A DNA stretch of 64,000 nt from Rheinheimera soli (GCF_021290985.1 NZ_JAJOYU010000010.1:62001-126000), one strand, 5' to 3'. Shown: positions 16,533 to 28,097, counted from the stretch's first letter. The notes: a model not told the origin generated them from the letters alone. Made by a program: numbers and translations.

Positions 16533-18038
16533 ATGGACGGCGCAGGAAAACCGACACAGCATAATGATATTTATGCTGTGATCGATCTCGGCTCCAATAG
16601 CTTTCATATGTTGATGGTGAAAGTGGTTGGTGGCAGCGTCCAGGTGATAGGCCGAGTCAAGCGCAAAGTGCGTTTGGCCGCAGGTTTAAACGACAGTTTA
16701 GTGCTCAGTAAACAAGCCATGACCCGCGGCTGGGAATGCCTGGCTTTGTTTGCTGAACGTCTGCAAGATATTCCTTCTGCAAATATCCGTATTGTTGGTA
16801 CAGCCACACTTCGATTAGCCCGTAACGTCAAAACCTTTTTGGTTGAAGCTGAAGCTATTTTGGGTCAGCCTATTCAGGTGATTTCCGGCGAAGAAGAAGC
16901 CCGCATTATTTATCTGGGCGTAGCTCATACCTCCAATTGTGACTCCAACCGTTTGGTGATCGACATAGGCGGCGCTTCGACTGAAATCGTCGTAGGGCAG
17001 GGCTTTCAGCCGATTTTATTGTCCAGTCTGAATATGGGCTGTGTGACTTTTCTTGAGCGTTATTTTGAAAATAACGAATTAAGCGAAGCCAACTTTAATG
17101 CGGCTATTACAGCTGCAGAGCGCGAAATCCGCACTATCAGTGATCAGTATCTGCAACAGGGCTGGCAAAATGCTGTAGGTGCGTCCGGCACTGTGCAAGC
17201 GATGCAGGAAATTTTAGTAGGTCAGGGCAAAGATGAAGTCATCACCTTGCCACGACTGGAAGCTATTATGCAGCAGGCTTTGGCTTGTGGGCATATGGAC
17301 CAGCTGAATTTACCCGGCTTAGCTCAGGAGCGTAAGCAGGTATTCCCTTCTGGTTTAGCGATTTTAATAGCCCTGTTCCGGGTGCTGAATATCAGCGGTA
17401 TGACTTTATCCGGCGGCGCGTTGCGCGAAGGCGTGTTGTATAGCATGTTGCCGCAGCTGCAGCATCAGGATGTACGAGCCCGCACTATGCAAAGCATGAT
17501 GGTGCGTTATTACATTGACCAGCAACATGCAGAGCGGGTGGCTGATATGGCCGCTACATTGGCCGACCAGCTGCATCAGCAATGGAATTTAGCTAGTTTT
17601 GAAGGTCTAGCTATGTTGCGCTCTGGTGCTTTGCTGCACGAGCTGGGCTTGTTAATTGAATACAAAAACCATCATCACCATGGCGCTTATATTATCAGCC
17701 ATGCTGAACTGCCAGGTTTTACCCGCGCTCAGCAACAGTTGCTGATGGCGCTGGTGTATAACCACAGAGCAGATATTCACAAAGAAATTCTGTCGAAACA
17801 AACCATGACATCAGTGTTGCTCGCAGTTCGGTTAACCCGTTTATTGCGCTTGTCGGTGATTTTGTCGATGCGGCGTAGGCATGAAGTTTTACCTGAAGTA
17901 CAAATCACAGCACAAGCTGAAGCTTTGACTTTAACTTTGCCGGAAGGCTGGTTGGATCATCATCCATTGATGCGGGCTGAGTTGGAACAGGAAGTGTTGT
18001 ATCAGCAGCAAGCCGGCTGGCAGCTGGCTATAGAATAA
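16533..18038 (+). CDS. gppA: Guanosine pentaphosphatase / exopolyphosphatase
   Basis: Converts pppGpp to ppGpp and belongs to the Ppx/GppA ASKHA-fold phosphatases. The 501 residues include the N-terminal phosphate loop IDLGSNSFHMLMVKV, RKVRLAAGL, GTATLRLARN, ISGEEEARIIYLGVAH with the catalytic Glu, DIGGASTEIV, and a C-terminal HD-like region (LLHELGLLIEYKNHHHHGAY). The rhlB-gppA adjacency and the match to E. coli GppA around SGGALREGVLYSML favour GppA over Ppx. The ATG at 16533 is four bases after the rhlB stop and lacks a strong Shine-Dalgarno, suggesting coupling to rhlB translation. Confidence 0.92.
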   Translation: MDGAGKPTQHNDIYAVIDLGSNSFHMLMVKVVGGSVQVIGRVKRKVRLAAGLNDSLVLSKQAMTRGWECLALFAERLQDIPSANIRIVGTATLRLARNVKTFLVEAEAILGQPIQVISGEEEARIIYLGVAHTSNCDSNRLVIDIGGASTEIVVGQGFQPILLSSLNMGCVTFLERYFENNELSEANFNAAITAAEREIRTISDQYLQQGWQNAVGASGTVQAMQEILVGQGKDEVITLPRLEAIMQQALACGHMDQLNLPGLAQERKQVFPSGLAILIALFRVLNISGMTLSGGALREGVLYSMLPQLQHQDVRARTMQSMMVRYYIDQQHAERVADMAATLADQLHQQWNLASFEGLAMLRSGALLHELGLLIEYKNHHHHGAYIISHAELPGFTRAQQQLLMALVYNHRADIHKEILSKQTMTSVLLAVRLTRLLRLSVILSMRRRHEVLPEVQITAQAEALTLTLPEGWLDHHPLMRAELEQEVLYQQQAGWQLAIE

Positions 18039-18040
18039 AA

Positions 18041-18066
18041 AAGGCCAGAGTTTTTGCTCTGGCCTT
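18041..18066. terminator. Bidirectional terminator between gppA and hemB
   Basis: AAGGCCAGAG (18041-18050), a six-base loop TTTTTG, and CTCTGGCCTT (18057-18066). It lies between two convergent stop codons. Confidence 0.85.
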
Positions 18067-18072
18067 GTTGTT

Positions 18073-19827
<1,755 letters not shown>

Positions 19828-19831
<4 letters not shown>

Positions 19832-20628
19832 AGTGAGTACTCGTCTGCTGTGATTTGAAACAGTTCCAGGCTATTTTTCCTGCTGTTTAAGGCGATCTCA
19901 TCAAGGTTGTGACCTGTCAGTTTGGCGAACTGTGCAGCGATTTGAGGTAAATATACAGGCTCATTTCGGCTGGATTTAGGTTTAGGTGCCATGGTTTTAG
20001 GCAACAAAAAAGGCGCGTCGGTTTCCAGTATCAGCCTGTCCAGTGGCAAAAAGCGGATAGCGTCCATTAAGTTCTGCCCACGTTTTTCGTCACATAACCA
20101 GCCGGTAATACCAATATAAAGCCCCAGGTCCAGATAGGCCTTTAATTCGGATCTATCGCCAGTAAAGCAGTGTGCTATACCGGTGAGCCCTGAGTGTTTT
20201 TTTAACAAACTGATTTGAGTAGAGAAAGCATCACGTTCATGCAGGTAAACCGGCTTTTGCTGTTGTATTGCTAAAGCCAGTTGTATGTCAAAAACCTGAA
20301 TTTGCTGCTCTGGTGCGGAGAAATTGCGATTAAAATCTAAGCCGCATTCACCTACTGCAACTACCGCAGGTTGGCGCAGCAGCAGTTGCAGTTCCTCAAC
20401 CCAGCCTTCAGTCACTGAAGAGGCTTGGTGCGGGTGCACACCAGCAGTGCAATAGACTGTTGTTGCAGTTTGACAGTAGCCGCTGTTTTGATAACTTTCA
20501 GCGAGATCGCTGCTAATTAATAACAACTCGCGAATATGGTTTTGCTGTGCTCGTTGAACGACGGCGTCACGATCCTGCGCGAAACGTTCGCTGAATAAAT
20601 TGACACCTGCATCAAACCAGCGTGGCAT
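19828..20628 (-). CDS. tatD: TatD-family metal-dependent deoxyribonuclease
   Basis: A 266-residue amidohydrolase-fold nuclease (3'-5' exonuclease activity is known for E. coli TatD). Visible motifs are FDAGVNLFSERFAQDRD at the start, TAGVHPHQASSV, AVGECGLDFNRNFSAPEQQ with the metal-bridging Glu, YLHERDAF, HCFTGDRSELKAYL, and LILETDAPFLLP with the catalytic Asp. The FNRNFSAPEQQ and GITGWLCDEKRG segments match TatD rather than its paralogues YcfH or YjjV. It lies in the usual place after tatC, here separated from it by a small secreted protein gene. The initial strand reads DAGVN, lacking the HxH of YcfH-type enzymes, as in E. coli TatD. Confidence 0.92.
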
Positions 20629-20630
20629 TT

Positions 20631-21122
20631 TTATTGTTCCCGAACCACTCTGACTTTACGGTTTGAGCCCGCTTTGTTCAGATAAAAAGCGCCCAGGATG
20701 CCGCGTTCAACCTGATAGGCACTGCCTGTTTCGATGAAGAATTCTTCTTTTGTTGTCTGACGCCACACCTGACCATTGGTAAAAGTAAACACCATGAATC
20801 CAAGTTTGTTCTGCCCTGCACTTTGTAACTCAAGCGACACATTATCAATAGCTTCTATTTTCCGTGCTTGTTCTTTGTGCTCGAGACCAAATTCAGCAAC
20901 AGGGTTTGAACTTGCTGCTTCAGTCGTGGCAACGACAGTATTCGTAGTGGCCGCGGCGACTGTTGTATAAGAGGAGGCTGAACCTGCTTTTCCTATCTTG
21001 TCGTAACAAATCAGTCGCTGCAAATCGTTGGTTACAGAACGGCATTGCTGCAGTTGTTCTGTTACATCTGCCGCATGTAGGCTTGATGCGAATAGTGCTA
21101 ATACTGTGATGATACCTTTCAT
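20631..21122 (-). CDS. Small secreted protein with C-x9-RLxCYD motif
   Basis: The 163-residue product has a signal peptide (MKGIITVLALFASSLHA) and a mature N-terminus EQLQQCRSVTNDLQRLICYD, a C-x9-RLxCYD pattern that recurs in various proteobacterial envelope proteins and probably forms a disulphide hairpin. A low-complexity Ala/Thr/Val linker spans residues 50-72. The C-terminal domain (SLELQSAGQNKLGFMVFTFT, then NGQVWRQT) looks beta-rich, with VWRQTTKEEFFIETG and a basic end NRKVRVVREQ. I know no function. It sits between tatC and tatD and its gene has A/T-rich spacing, so it may be an insertion into an otherwise conserved tat operon. Confidence 0.6.
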   Translation of the reverse strand: MKGIITVLALFASSLHAADVTEQLQQCRSVTNDLQRLICYDKIGKAGSASSYTTVAAATTNTVVATTEAASSNPVAEFGLEHKEQARKIEAIDNVSLELQSAGQNKLGFMVFTFTNGQVWRQTTKEEFFIETGSAYQVERGILGAFYLNKAGSNRKVRVVREQ

Positions 21123-21140
21123 TATAATGTCCCGAAAAAT

Positions 21141-21890
21141 TTATGTTGGATCAGAGGATTCGGAAGTTTCAGCCGGCACATAAAAACGGCTGAGCCATAT
21201 TCCGAGCTCGTACAATAAACACATAGGCACTGCCAGCAGGATCTGCGAAAGCACGTCAGGTGGTGTCAGCAACATACCTATGATAAAAGCAAACACGACA
21301 AAATAGGGTCGTTTTTCTGTTAATTGTTGGCGGGTGACTGCACCTGTCCATACTAATAACAACACAGCGACCGGAATTTCAAAAGATAAACCAAAAGCAA
21401 AAAAAAGTTTTAAAACAAAATCCAGATAACTGCTGATATCTGTGGCTATGGTCACTCCTTCAGGGGCCACACTAGTGAAGAAACCAAAGACGATAGGAAA
21501 GACGATGTAGTACGCAAAGGCAATACCACAATAAAACAGTACTGTGCTGGAAATAATCAGCGGCGCGACCAGATGCTTTTCTTTTTTGTATAAAGCCGGG
21601 GCCACAAACAACCAGATTTGCCACAACATATAAGGCACAGTCAGACAAAGCGCGACGATAAAGGTTAATTTAAAAGGGGCAAAAAATGGCGCTGCTACAT
21701 CTGTTGCTATCATAGACGCGCCAGCGGGTAATACCGCCATCAGCGGTGAGGCCATTAAATGGTAAATATCAGCGGCAAAATAAGCCAGGCAAATAAAGAC
21801 CAGCAGCACTGCCATCACTGTGTTTAACAGCCGACGTCGCAATTCAATCAGGTGCCCTAACAGGCTGTTAGGATTTGTGGTTTTTGTCAT
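21141..21890 (-). CDS. tatC: Sec-independent translocase subunit TatC
   Basis: The polytopic receptor of the twin-arginine pathway, 249 residues with six membrane helices. The N-terminal [14 protein letters not shown] is the conserved cytoplasmic HLxELRxR motif that binds the RR signal peptide, together with the Glu in the first cytoplasmic loop (LYKKEKHLV). FGLSFEIPV and the P-rich loop [15 protein letters not shown] are TatC signatures. Its start overlaps the tatB end by 23 bases. Tat export is relevant here because it exports folded cofactor-bearing proteins. Confidence 0.95.
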   Translation of the reverse strand: MTKTTNPNSLLGHLIELRRRLLNTVMAVLLVFICLAYFAADIYHLMASPLMAVLPAGASMIATDVAAPFFAPFKLTFIVALCLTVPYMLWQIWLFVAPALYKKEKHLVAPLIISSTVLFYCGIAFAYYIVFPIVFGFFTSVAPEGVTIATDISSYLDFVLKLFFAFGLSFEIPVAVLLLVWTGAVTRQQLTEKRPYFVVFAFIIGMLLTPPDVLSQILLAVPMCLLYELGIWLSRFYVPAETSESSDPT

Positions 21891-22260
21891 CTGCTACTAC
21901 TGGATCCGGTGTAACGGAAGGAAGGGGAGTCTCAGCGGCCACGGACTGTGCTTGTGGTTGTGCTGTGGTGTTCGCTTTAGGGTAAGGATTTGTTACATCT
22001 GCCGCTGCCTGACGCAACTCAGCCATAGCCTGCATCTCTTCAGTGGTCAGGTTTAACAGGCCCTTTTCTTCAGCTTGTTTTAACTTGTCGTGTAACTCTT
22101 GTACCCGCAGTTCATCGTTTAATTCAGCCTGCATTTGCTGACCAAATTGTTTCACACTGCGAACAAAACCACTGACGCTGCGAATAGCGCCCGGCAATCG
22201 CTCCGGGCCTAACACCAGCAGAGCTACCACAGCGATGACCACTAATTCCCAAAAACTCAT
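21868..22260 (-). CDS. tatB: Sec-independent translocase subunit TatB
   Basis: The 130-residue protein starts with a single membrane helix [21 protein letters not shown], in which Glu at position 4-5 and the GPERLPG hinge are TatB features, followed by a long amphipathic helix ([20 protein letters not shown]) and a Pro/Ala-rich tail. TatB works with TatC in signal-peptide recognition. The ATG directly follows the tatA stop (TAA then ATG), so translation is coupled. Confidence 0.92.
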   Translation of the reverse strand: MSFWELVVIAVVALLVLGPERLPGAIRSVSGFVRSVKQFGQQMQAELNDELRVQELHDKLKQAEEKGLLNLTTEEMQAMAELRQAAADVTNPYPKANTTAQPQAQSVAAETPLPSVTPDPVVADDKNHKS

Positions 22261-22539
22261 TTAGCGTTGTTCAGGTGTTTTTGTGGATTCAGCGCTGGCT
22301 GGCGCTTGTTCATTCACTTCAGCTTTTATTTGCGGCTGAGGTTGCTGAGGCTGTTGGGGTTGAACAGCAGGAACTACAGGTTCCACCGTATCTTCCGGAT
22401 CCTTGACTGAATTACGGAAACCTTTAATTGCAGAGCCCAGGTCTGAACCTATGCCACGCAAACGTTTAGTGCCAAACAGCAGGACAATAATCACCAGGAT
22501 GATCAATAACTGCCAAATACTAATGCCGCCAAAACCCAT
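22261..22539 (-). CDS. tatA: Sec-independent translocase subunit TatA
   Basis: A 92-residue pore-forming subunit: short N-terminal helix [22 protein letters not shown], the [10 protein letters not shown] hinge, amphipathic helix [13 protein letters not shown] and an acidic, Gln/Pro-rich tail ([12 protein letters not shown]). The position-8 polar residue typical of TatA is Gln here (WQLL). A strong AAGGAG precedes the ATG. Start of the tatABC portion of the run; ubiB ends 48 bases upstream. Confidence 0.94.
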   Translation of the reverse strand: MGFGGISIWQLLIILVIIVLLFGTKRLRGIGSDLGSAIKGFRNSVKDPEDTVEPVVPAVQPQQPQQPQPQIKAEVNEQAPASAESTKTPEQR

Positions 22540-22587
22540 GTTATTCTCCTTCGGTTTTCAAACTGCTTAAACGAACCTGCTGGCTCG

Positions 22588-24210
22588 TCAGTTAATTTTC
22601 AGGGCAAAGCCCAGTGCTACCAGGGCAAGTCCCGCCGCTGTTATAGACCAGCCAGATGTCAGTAATAAGACAGCTGCTAATAAACTGCAACCTGCCAGCA
22701 CCGCATTGGCCAGTTTTTTCGTCTGGTTTTGCTGCTGCAGCTGTACCAGCTGCAATTGGGCTAACAAATTGGCCTGTTGTCGAGGGCCTTGTTGCAAATA
22801 ATGGTGCAACAATCCCGGCATTTCAGGCATTTTCTCCGCCCAAAAAGGTAAATTTGCTTTAATTTCGCGCCATAAGGCTGCTGGTCCCATTTGCTGTTGG
22901 ACCCAGTTTTCCAGAAAAGGTTTGGCGGTTTGCCATAAATCCAATTGCGGGTACAACTGACGCCCTAAACCCTCAATATACAGCAGGGTTTTTTGCAACA
23001 ATACCAGTTGCGGCTGAACCTGCATATTAAAACGACGGGCTGTGTTAAACAGATTAAACAACACCTGACCAAAAGAGATATCCTGCAGCGGTTTCTGGAA
23101 AATAGGCTCACAGACAGTGCGTATCGCACTTTCAAATTCTTCGACGCTGGTGTCCGCCGGCACCCAGCCTGAATCCACGTGCAGCTGGGCCACTTTTAAG
23201 TAATCGCGGTTAAAAAAGGCGACAAAGTTTTCAGCCAGATAACGTTTATCTTCTTTGTTTAAAGTGCCCACTATGCCGCAATCTATCCCTATATATTTAG
23301 GGTTTTCCGGTGTTTCAAAAGACACAAAAATATTGCCTGGGTGCATATCGGCATGGAAAAAACTGTCGCGAAATACCTGAGTGAAAAATACTTCTACGCC
23401 ACGTTTCGCTAATAATTCCAGATTAGTACCCTGAGCGCGCAACGCGGCTAAATCTGATACGGGTATACCGTAAATCCGCTCCATCACCATCACACTGGGT
23501 CTGCTGTGGTCGGCATACACATAAGGCACATAAAGTGAGTCTGAACCTTCAAAATTACGTTTTAGCTGAATGGCATTTGCCGCTTCGCGTTGTAAATCCA
23601 GTTCATCCAGAATGGTTTTGCGATACTCTGCTACCACTTCTTTGGTGCGTAATCTCTTACCGTCTGGCAGGTAACGGGCCACTAACGCAGCCAAAGCATC
23701 CATCAGTTCCAGATCGGCTAGAATTTGTTGCCTGATGTCCGGGCGTATCACTTTAATCACTACGTCGGCCAAACTGCCATCTGCTTGTTTCAGCTGTGCA
23801 GTATGCACCTGAGCAATAGAAGCTGATGCCAATGGGTTTTCATCAAACTGTTCAAATAAGTCGTCAATCTGTTGTAATTCCAGCTGCTTAATAATCAGCT
23901 GTCTGGCCTGATCGCCAGGAAAAGCTTCTACTTTGTCTTGTAATTTGGCTAACTCGTCGACCCATTGCTCAGGAAATAAATCACGGCGGGTGGACAACAT
24001 CTGGCCAAACTTAACCCATACCGGCCCCAGTTGCTGCAAAGCTAAACGTAAACGTTCACCTTCGGTTTTGTTGGGGTGCTTGTTTTTCAGCCAAAAAGCA
24101 GAACTACGGGCGGCCCGGAAATACCAGGGTTGCCATTGCTCTGGGATCAGTTGATCCAGTCCGTACTGCAGCAGGGTTTTTAAAATGTGGTAAAAACGGC
24201 GCAGACCCAA
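22588..24210 (-). CDS. ubiB: Ubiquinone biosynthesis kinase-like protein UbiB
   Basis: A 540-residue atypical kinase-like (ABC1/ADCK) protein needed for ubiquinone synthesis. Collinear with E. coli UbiB: the KxGQ motif in [17 protein letters not shown], the Ala-rich nucleotide loop [41 protein letters not shown] with catalytic Asp, and [19 protein letters not shown]. Two C-terminal membrane helices follow (about 498-538). Translation appears to start at TTG 24210, directly after the ubiJ stop, with AGGAG five bases upstream; no ATG exists before the conserved LRRFYHI. Confidence 0.95.
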   Translation of the reverse strand: MGLRRFYHILKTLLQYGLDQLIPEQWQPWYFRAARSSAFWLKNKHPNKTEGERLRLALQQLGPVWVKFGQMLSTRRDLFPEQWVDELAKLQDKVEAFPGDQARQLIIKQLELQQIDDLFEQFDENPLASASIAQVHTAQLKQADGSLADVVIKVIRPDIRQQILADLELMDALAALVARYLPDGKRLRTKEVVAEYRKTILDELDLQREAANAIQLKRNFEGSDSLYVPYVYADHSRPSVMVMERIYGIPVSDLAALRAQGTNLELLAKRGVEVFFTQVFRDSFFHADMHPGNIFVSFETPENPKYIGIDCGIVGTLNKEDKRYLAENFVAFFNRDYLKVAQLHVDSGWVPADTSVEEFESAIRTVCEPIFQKPLQDISFGQVLFNLFNTARRFNMQVQPQLVLLQKTLLYIEGLGRQLYPQLDLWQTAKPFLENWVQQQMGPAALWREIKANLPFWAEKMPEMPGLLHHYLQQGPRQQANLLAQLQLVQLQQQNQTKKLANAVLAGCSLLAAVLLLTSGWSITAAGLALVALGFALKIN

Positions 24211-24212
24211 AA

Positions 24213-24818
24213 TTACTCCTGCCTGAAGGCGTTGTGGCGACTTAATTGATCCAACCTGGCTTGCAGTTGACTGACATCACGACTGAACTGATTCATTTCA
24301 GCTTGGGTTGGGCTTAGTGCCAGTTCGTCCTGGGCCAGCTCAACACTAGCTTGTTCCAGTTGCTGTAATTGTGTCTGGATATAAAGCTGCAGTTGCTTAA
24401 TAGCAGTGGCGACTTTATGCGCCAAAGCATCACCCAGCCAACCTGAGAGATGTTGCTCCCAGTCCGGGTTTAGTTGCTGTAACAGAGTACTGAATTGCTG
24501 GGCGACTTGCAGATCGCCTTCAATCTGAAGTTTGTCCTGTTTAATTAAACGGGTGAGTTGACTCGGGTCATTCAGTTTTTGCAGGGTCGCCAGATCGGTG
24601 GCAATGACACAATCGACTTTCTCATTATGCTGATTCAGCAATAAAGTGTCCGCTGTGGCAGACAACACAAAACGCCACGGCAATTCCTGCAACTGCAAAG
24701 CCAGCTGTTTACCCTGCACTTTTTGCAATAAAACAGGGGATGCCGGATCCATAGCCACAACCTTGTGCAGCACTTTTTCCAAAGTTGCGCAGATCAGTTG
24801 TGGCACTAAACTGAGCAT
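24213..24818 (-). CDS. ubiJ: Ubiquinone biosynthesis accessory factor UbiJ
   Basis: A 201-residue SCP2-domain protein that binds the lipid intermediates and scaffolds the aerobic Ubi complex with UbiK. The N-terminal part (about 15-110) is the SCP2 fold, with [20 protein letters not shown] -like strands, and the C-terminal part is a long helix with a Gln-rich coiled coil ending in [15 protein letters not shown]. Located between ubiE and ubiB as in E. coli (yigP). Its ATG overlaps the ubiE stop codon by one base (TGATG). Confidence 0.9.
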   Translation of the reverse strand: MLSLVPQLICATLEKVLHKVVAMDPASPVLLQKVQGKQLALQLQELPWRFVLSATADTLLLNQHNEKVDCVIATDLATLQKLNDPSQLTRLIKQDKLQIEGDLQVAQQFSTLLQQLNPDWEQHLSGWLGDALAHKVATAIKQLQLYIQTQLQQLEQASVELAQDELALSPTQAEMNQFSRDVSQLQARLDQLSRHNAFRQE

Positions 24819-25573
24819 CAGAATTTATAGCCTTTATGCAGTGCAACTATACCACCCGTCAGATTGTGGTAGCTGACATGTTCAAAACCTGCCGTTTCCA
24901 TCATCTGTTTCAGCGTATCCTGGTCCGGATGCATACGAATCGATTCGGCCAGATACTGGTAACTTTCTTTATCGTTCGCCACTAAGCCGCCAATCGCAGG
25001 TAGCAACTTAAAAGAGTACAAATCGTAGACTTTGCTTAGCCACTCGTATTCAGGTTTGGAGAATTCCAGTACCAGTAAACGACCACCAGGTTTGAGCACT
25101 CTGTACATAGAACGCAGCGCTGCGTCTTTGTCTGTGACATTACGCAAACCAAAACCTATGCTGATGATATCAAAGCTGTTATCAGCAAAGGGCAAGGCTT
25201 CGGCATTGGCTTGTACGTAATCTATATTGTTGACTAAACCTAAGTCGCGCAATTTATCGCGGCCAACATTGAGCATAGATTCGTTAATATCGGCCAGAAT
25301 GACTTTGCCGGTAGGGCCTACTCTTTTGGAAAATAAGGCAGTGATATCACCAGTGCCACCGGCCAAGTCCAATACCTGATGACCAGGGCGCACGCCACTG
25401 CAGTCAATGGTGAATCTTTTCCATAAACGGTGGATGCCCATCGACATCACATCGTTCATCAGGTCATATTTGGCCGCAACAGAATGAAATACATTGGCCA
25501 CAAGCGAAACTTTTTCAGTCTGCTTTACGGTTTTAAAGCCAAAATGAGTGCTATCAGGTTGCTGGTCAGTCAT
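24818..25573 (-). CDS. ubiE: Ubiquinone/menaquinone C-methyltransferase UbiE
   Basis: A 251-residue class I SAM methyltransferase that C-methylates the benzoquinol (ubiquinone) and demethylmenaquinol (menaquinone). Motifs: [20 protein letters not shown] near residue 27, SAM loop [44 protein letters not shown] and [20 protein letters not shown]. The C-terminal [15 protein letters not shown] is the family ending. First gene of the long minus-strand run through to hemB; a promoter must lie in the 103 bases before it, but I could not pick one with confidence. Confidence 0.96.
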   Translation of the reverse strand: MTDQQPDSTHFGFKTVKQTEKVSLVANVFHSVAAKYDLMNDVMSMGIHRLWKRFTIDCSGVRPGHQVLDLAGGTGDITALFSKRVGPTGKVILADINESMLNVGRDKLRDLGLVNNIDYVQANAEALPFADNSFDIISIGFGLRNVTDKDAALRSMYRVLKPGGRLLVLEFSKPEYEWLSKVYDLYSFKLLPAIGGLVANDKESYQYLAESIRMHPDQDTLKQMMETAGFEHVSYHNLTGGIVALHKGYKF

Positions 25574-25676
25574 AAAAAAGCCTTTGGCTGTTCGTAGTGA
25601 ACTAAAGTGGCGCTAGTGTAAAAGATTCGGCGGCTTACGCCAACTTATCCTGTCGTTTTATGCAGGGCAGAATGTT

Positions 25677-26750
25677 TTAGATCAACTCAAAAAAACTTTC
25701 AGCATAACAATGGCCGTTGAGCATAATTTGCAGGTGATGCTGGCCTGGATAATGTTTGCGGGTGGTTAAATCAATAAAAGACTGGCGGCGTTCAAATCGC
25801 AAATTCTGGCCTGACCAAGTTTTATTGCTCAACTGGAACACCTTGTAATTTAACTGGCCGGATTTTTTCCGGTAACCAATTTTGTATTCCAACCTTACCT
25901 TTGCTTCAAGCTCAGCAGGACCAGATAAGGTGATAACAAAATGCAAAGGCTGCTGTGACGATACTTTGGCATTGTGCATTTCAAGCTGAACCTGCAACGG
26001 CAATTGCTGTAAGCCAAATAAGGTTAAAGCCCCAGGGTGCGCCTGCTTTAATAAACCCCGTAACCCATGTTTAATGATCCAGTCGGTGACAGTGTGCTGA
26101 CCAAACCAATTTTGTGCTATCTCAACCACCAGATCCGGGTGGTCTTTACTGATGTCATTTAAATGGTTGGCCACACTGCGCTGCACATAAGGTTCAGCAT
26201 CTGTTTTCAGCTGCTCTAAAATGGGCAATAAAGGGCTTGGATCTTTTTTATAAGCTTTCAGTGCCATACCCCAGGGTAAGCGGGGTCTGGTGCCTTCGCT
26301 GGCCAGGCGGCGTAAATGCAGATTATCAGAGCAGGCCCAGCTTTTCATTTGAGCCAGAGTTTGCTCCGGATAACGCTGTAAAAAAGGCCGGATGGCAAAT
26401 TCGCCAGTGGAGAAACAAGTAAAGTGGGCCAAGGCAGTAAAAGAGGTTTCTGGATGGTCCAGACCAAAGACTTCCACATAATCAGCAAACACAAAACCTG
26501 GTACGCCGGAAAAATGGCTGCTGACCGGGATTAATACTGCGATGGCATCGGGGTAGGCTAAGTTCAGGCTCTGGTGTAAAGAGTGGCTGATATGACGCAC
26601 TCTGGCTTTGAGTTCCAGTTGCTCCCAATCCGGCCCCTGAGTTTGCTGCAAAAAATGAGACTGATCAAAGGCAGGAAAGTGGTGCAAACATAAGCGTGCA
26701 AGCTGTTGTAAAAATGCCTGACTAAATAACTCTTTTAGCAAGCTGGCCAT
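25677..26750 (-). CDS. DNA alkylation repair (AlkD-like) protein
   Basis: A 357-residue HEAT-like-repeat protein. LASEGTRPRLPWGMALKAYK near residue 160 and the repeat TDAEPYVQRSVANHLNDISK resemble the AlkD/AlkC group of alkylated-base glycosylases, which read damage with a curved helical array. The C-terminal third (about 255-357: HNAKVSSQQPLHFVITLSGP onward) is beta-rich and looks like an extra domain not present in short AlkD proteins. Its start codon is one base after the stop of the diguanylate cyclase at 26752 and lies on the edge of a hairpin (26742-26764), consistent with translational coupling. Confidence 0.75.
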   Translation of the reverse strand: MASLLKELFSQAFLQQLARLCLHHFPAFDQSHFLQQTQGPDWEQLELKARVRHISHSLHQSLNLAYPDAIAVLIPVSSHFSGVPGFVFADYVEVFGLDHPETSFTALAHFTCFSTGEFAIRPFLQRYPEQTLAQMKSWACSDNLHLRRLASEGTRPRLPWGMALKAYKKDPSPLLPILEQLKTDAEPYVQRSVANHLNDISKDHPDLVVEIAQNWFGQHTVTDWIIKHGLRGLLKQAHPGALTLFGLQQLPLQVQLEMHNAKVSSQQPLHFVITLSGPAELEAKVRLEYKIGYRKKSGQLNYKVFQLSNKTWSGQNLRFERRQSFIDLTTRKHYPGQHHLQIMLNGHCYAESFFELI

Positions 26751-26764
26751 ATCAGGTGGCCAGC
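26742..26764 (-). promoter_or_regulatory. Hairpin over the start codon of the AlkD-like gene
   Basis: GCTGGCCA at 26742-26749 and TGGCCAGC at 26757-26764 are perfect inverted repeats with a seven-base loop. On the mRNA the loop holds the upstream UGA, and the downstream AUG (26750-26748) is partly in the stem, so initiation should depend on ribosomes finishing the upstream gene. Confidence 0.5.
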
Positions 26765-27774
26765 ATTAACTCAGTGGCAACCTGATTGCGGCCACGCACT
26801 TTGGCTTCCAGCAATACTTTGCTGCTGCGGGATAAAAACTGATGCCAGTTCTCTGCAGAGTTATAGCTGCTGACACCCAGAGAAATAGTGACTTTAGGTA
26901 AGGTTGTTTTACTTTTGGCCGAAACAAACCGCAGCTTTTCTACACCCTTGCGCACTTGTTCTGCTATTTCACCTGCGGTACGTAAATCGACATCAGGCAA
27001 TAAGATCAGAAATTCTTCGCCACCAGAACGCACCGGCAAGCCACTTTCCTGCACATAACTGGCAATTTTGCGGGCTACTTTGCTTAAAATTACATCACCA
27101 ACACCAAAGCCATAGTCCTGATTAAACTGTGCAAAATGATCTAAATTCACCGCTATAGCGGCAATACGACGATCAGGATTTTCGGTCAGCCACAGATCCA
27201 GATGTTCCTGCATTGCCAGTCGGTTGTATAAACCTGTTAATGGGTCCAGTTGGCGTTCTTTTTTCAGATGTTCCAGTTCAGAACGTAATGCATGGCATTG
27301 CTCGTTGGAAAAATCGAGCTGGTCTTTGAGTTTCTGCTGGCTTGCTTTGATAGCGTAAGTTGCGCTGATAACTTTGTTCACACTTTCACGGCTGCGGTTG
27401 GCATTGTTCGGGTCAAAACCCAACAAGGCCTGGTCCAGCACATCTAAATAATGCTGCACTGCTTCACCGGCTATATCTGTGGTGCCTGACAACTTGCCCA
27501 ACATAGCGGCGACTTGTTGACTCAGCTCTTCCTGACGCTGATGGTGTGGGCTTAACCATTGGCTGTAAAGTTCAGCCAGAACAAAGTCGTCAAAACTACT
27601 CTGAACCGAAAGTTTTTGTTCTATGGCCTGACATAATCCGGCATTTTGACCATTGATATACTCATAGATCACAGTGTAATTGACCGGATGGGCTGCCAAA
27701 CGATGCCGCTGCAAAAAAGCTGCGGTCAGCGCTGCTTTTTCACTTGCTTGCTCGATTGAGTCCTGATATTTCAT
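26752..27774 (-). CDS. Diguanylate cyclase, soluble
   Basis: A 340-residue protein with a helical N-terminal region (about 1-165, with IEQKLSVQSSFDDFVLAELY and LDQALLGFDPNN, resembling sensor-like four-helix bundles) and a C-terminal GGDEF domain: DPLTGLYNRLAMQEHL, NLDHFAQFNQDYG and the active motif RSGGEEF. The expected inhibitory RxxD five residues before the motif is QESG, so product inhibition is probably missing. No signal peptide or membrane helix. I chose ATG 27774; longer versions need TTG or GTG starts. The first gene of a two-gene unit with the AlkD-like protein. Confidence 0.88.
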   Translation of the reverse strand: MKYQDSIEQASEKAALTAAFLQRHRLAAHPVNYTVIYEYINGQNAGLCQAIEQKLSVQSSFDDFVLAELYSQWLSPHHQRQEELSQQVAAMLGKLSGTTDIAGEAVQHYLDVLDQALLGFDPNNANRSRESVNKVISATYAIKASQQKLKDQLDFSNEQCHALRSELEHLKKERQLDPLTGLYNRLAMQEHLDLWLTENPDRRIAAIAVNLDHFAQFNQDYGFGVGDVILSKVARKIASYVQESGLPVRSGGEEFLILLPDVDLRTAGEIAEQVRKGVEKLRFVSAKSKTTLPKVTISLGVSSYNSAENWHQFLSRSSKVLLEAKVRGRNQVATELMLAT

Positions 27775-28097
27775 GCCAAACACAACTCCACTAAATACTA
27801 CTGCTAATTTAGCCTTCAAAACGCAATGTTACGCGAAACTTACGTAGAGGCAAACAGACTGATATGGTTAAGCTGACATATCTATTAGAAAAAGTCTTCA
27901 TCTCTAGCTTTATTAATGACTTATTTTTTGAGTTTTTTTTCTTATCGTCTAAAAAAACGCTGATAGCTGATTAAAAAACAGCTTTTTTAATCCATCAGAG
28001 CACTTTATTGCGGCCAGTCTCCAAAAAGCACAGCCCGTTGCACTGGCTGACAAAACTGAACAGAGTAGAATCAAACAAAAAGGTCGGGGAAGATAAA
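27775..28097. other. A/T-rich divergent intergenic region
   Basis: The 323 bases between two divergent genes hold long T and A runs (27914-27960) and a hairpin-like segment, AGCTG (27965-27969) with CAGCT (27979-27983) followed by six T, which could end a short transcript on the plus strand. No gene of more than 30 codons with a ribosome binding site was found. Promoters for both neighbours must lie here. Confidence 0.4.
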
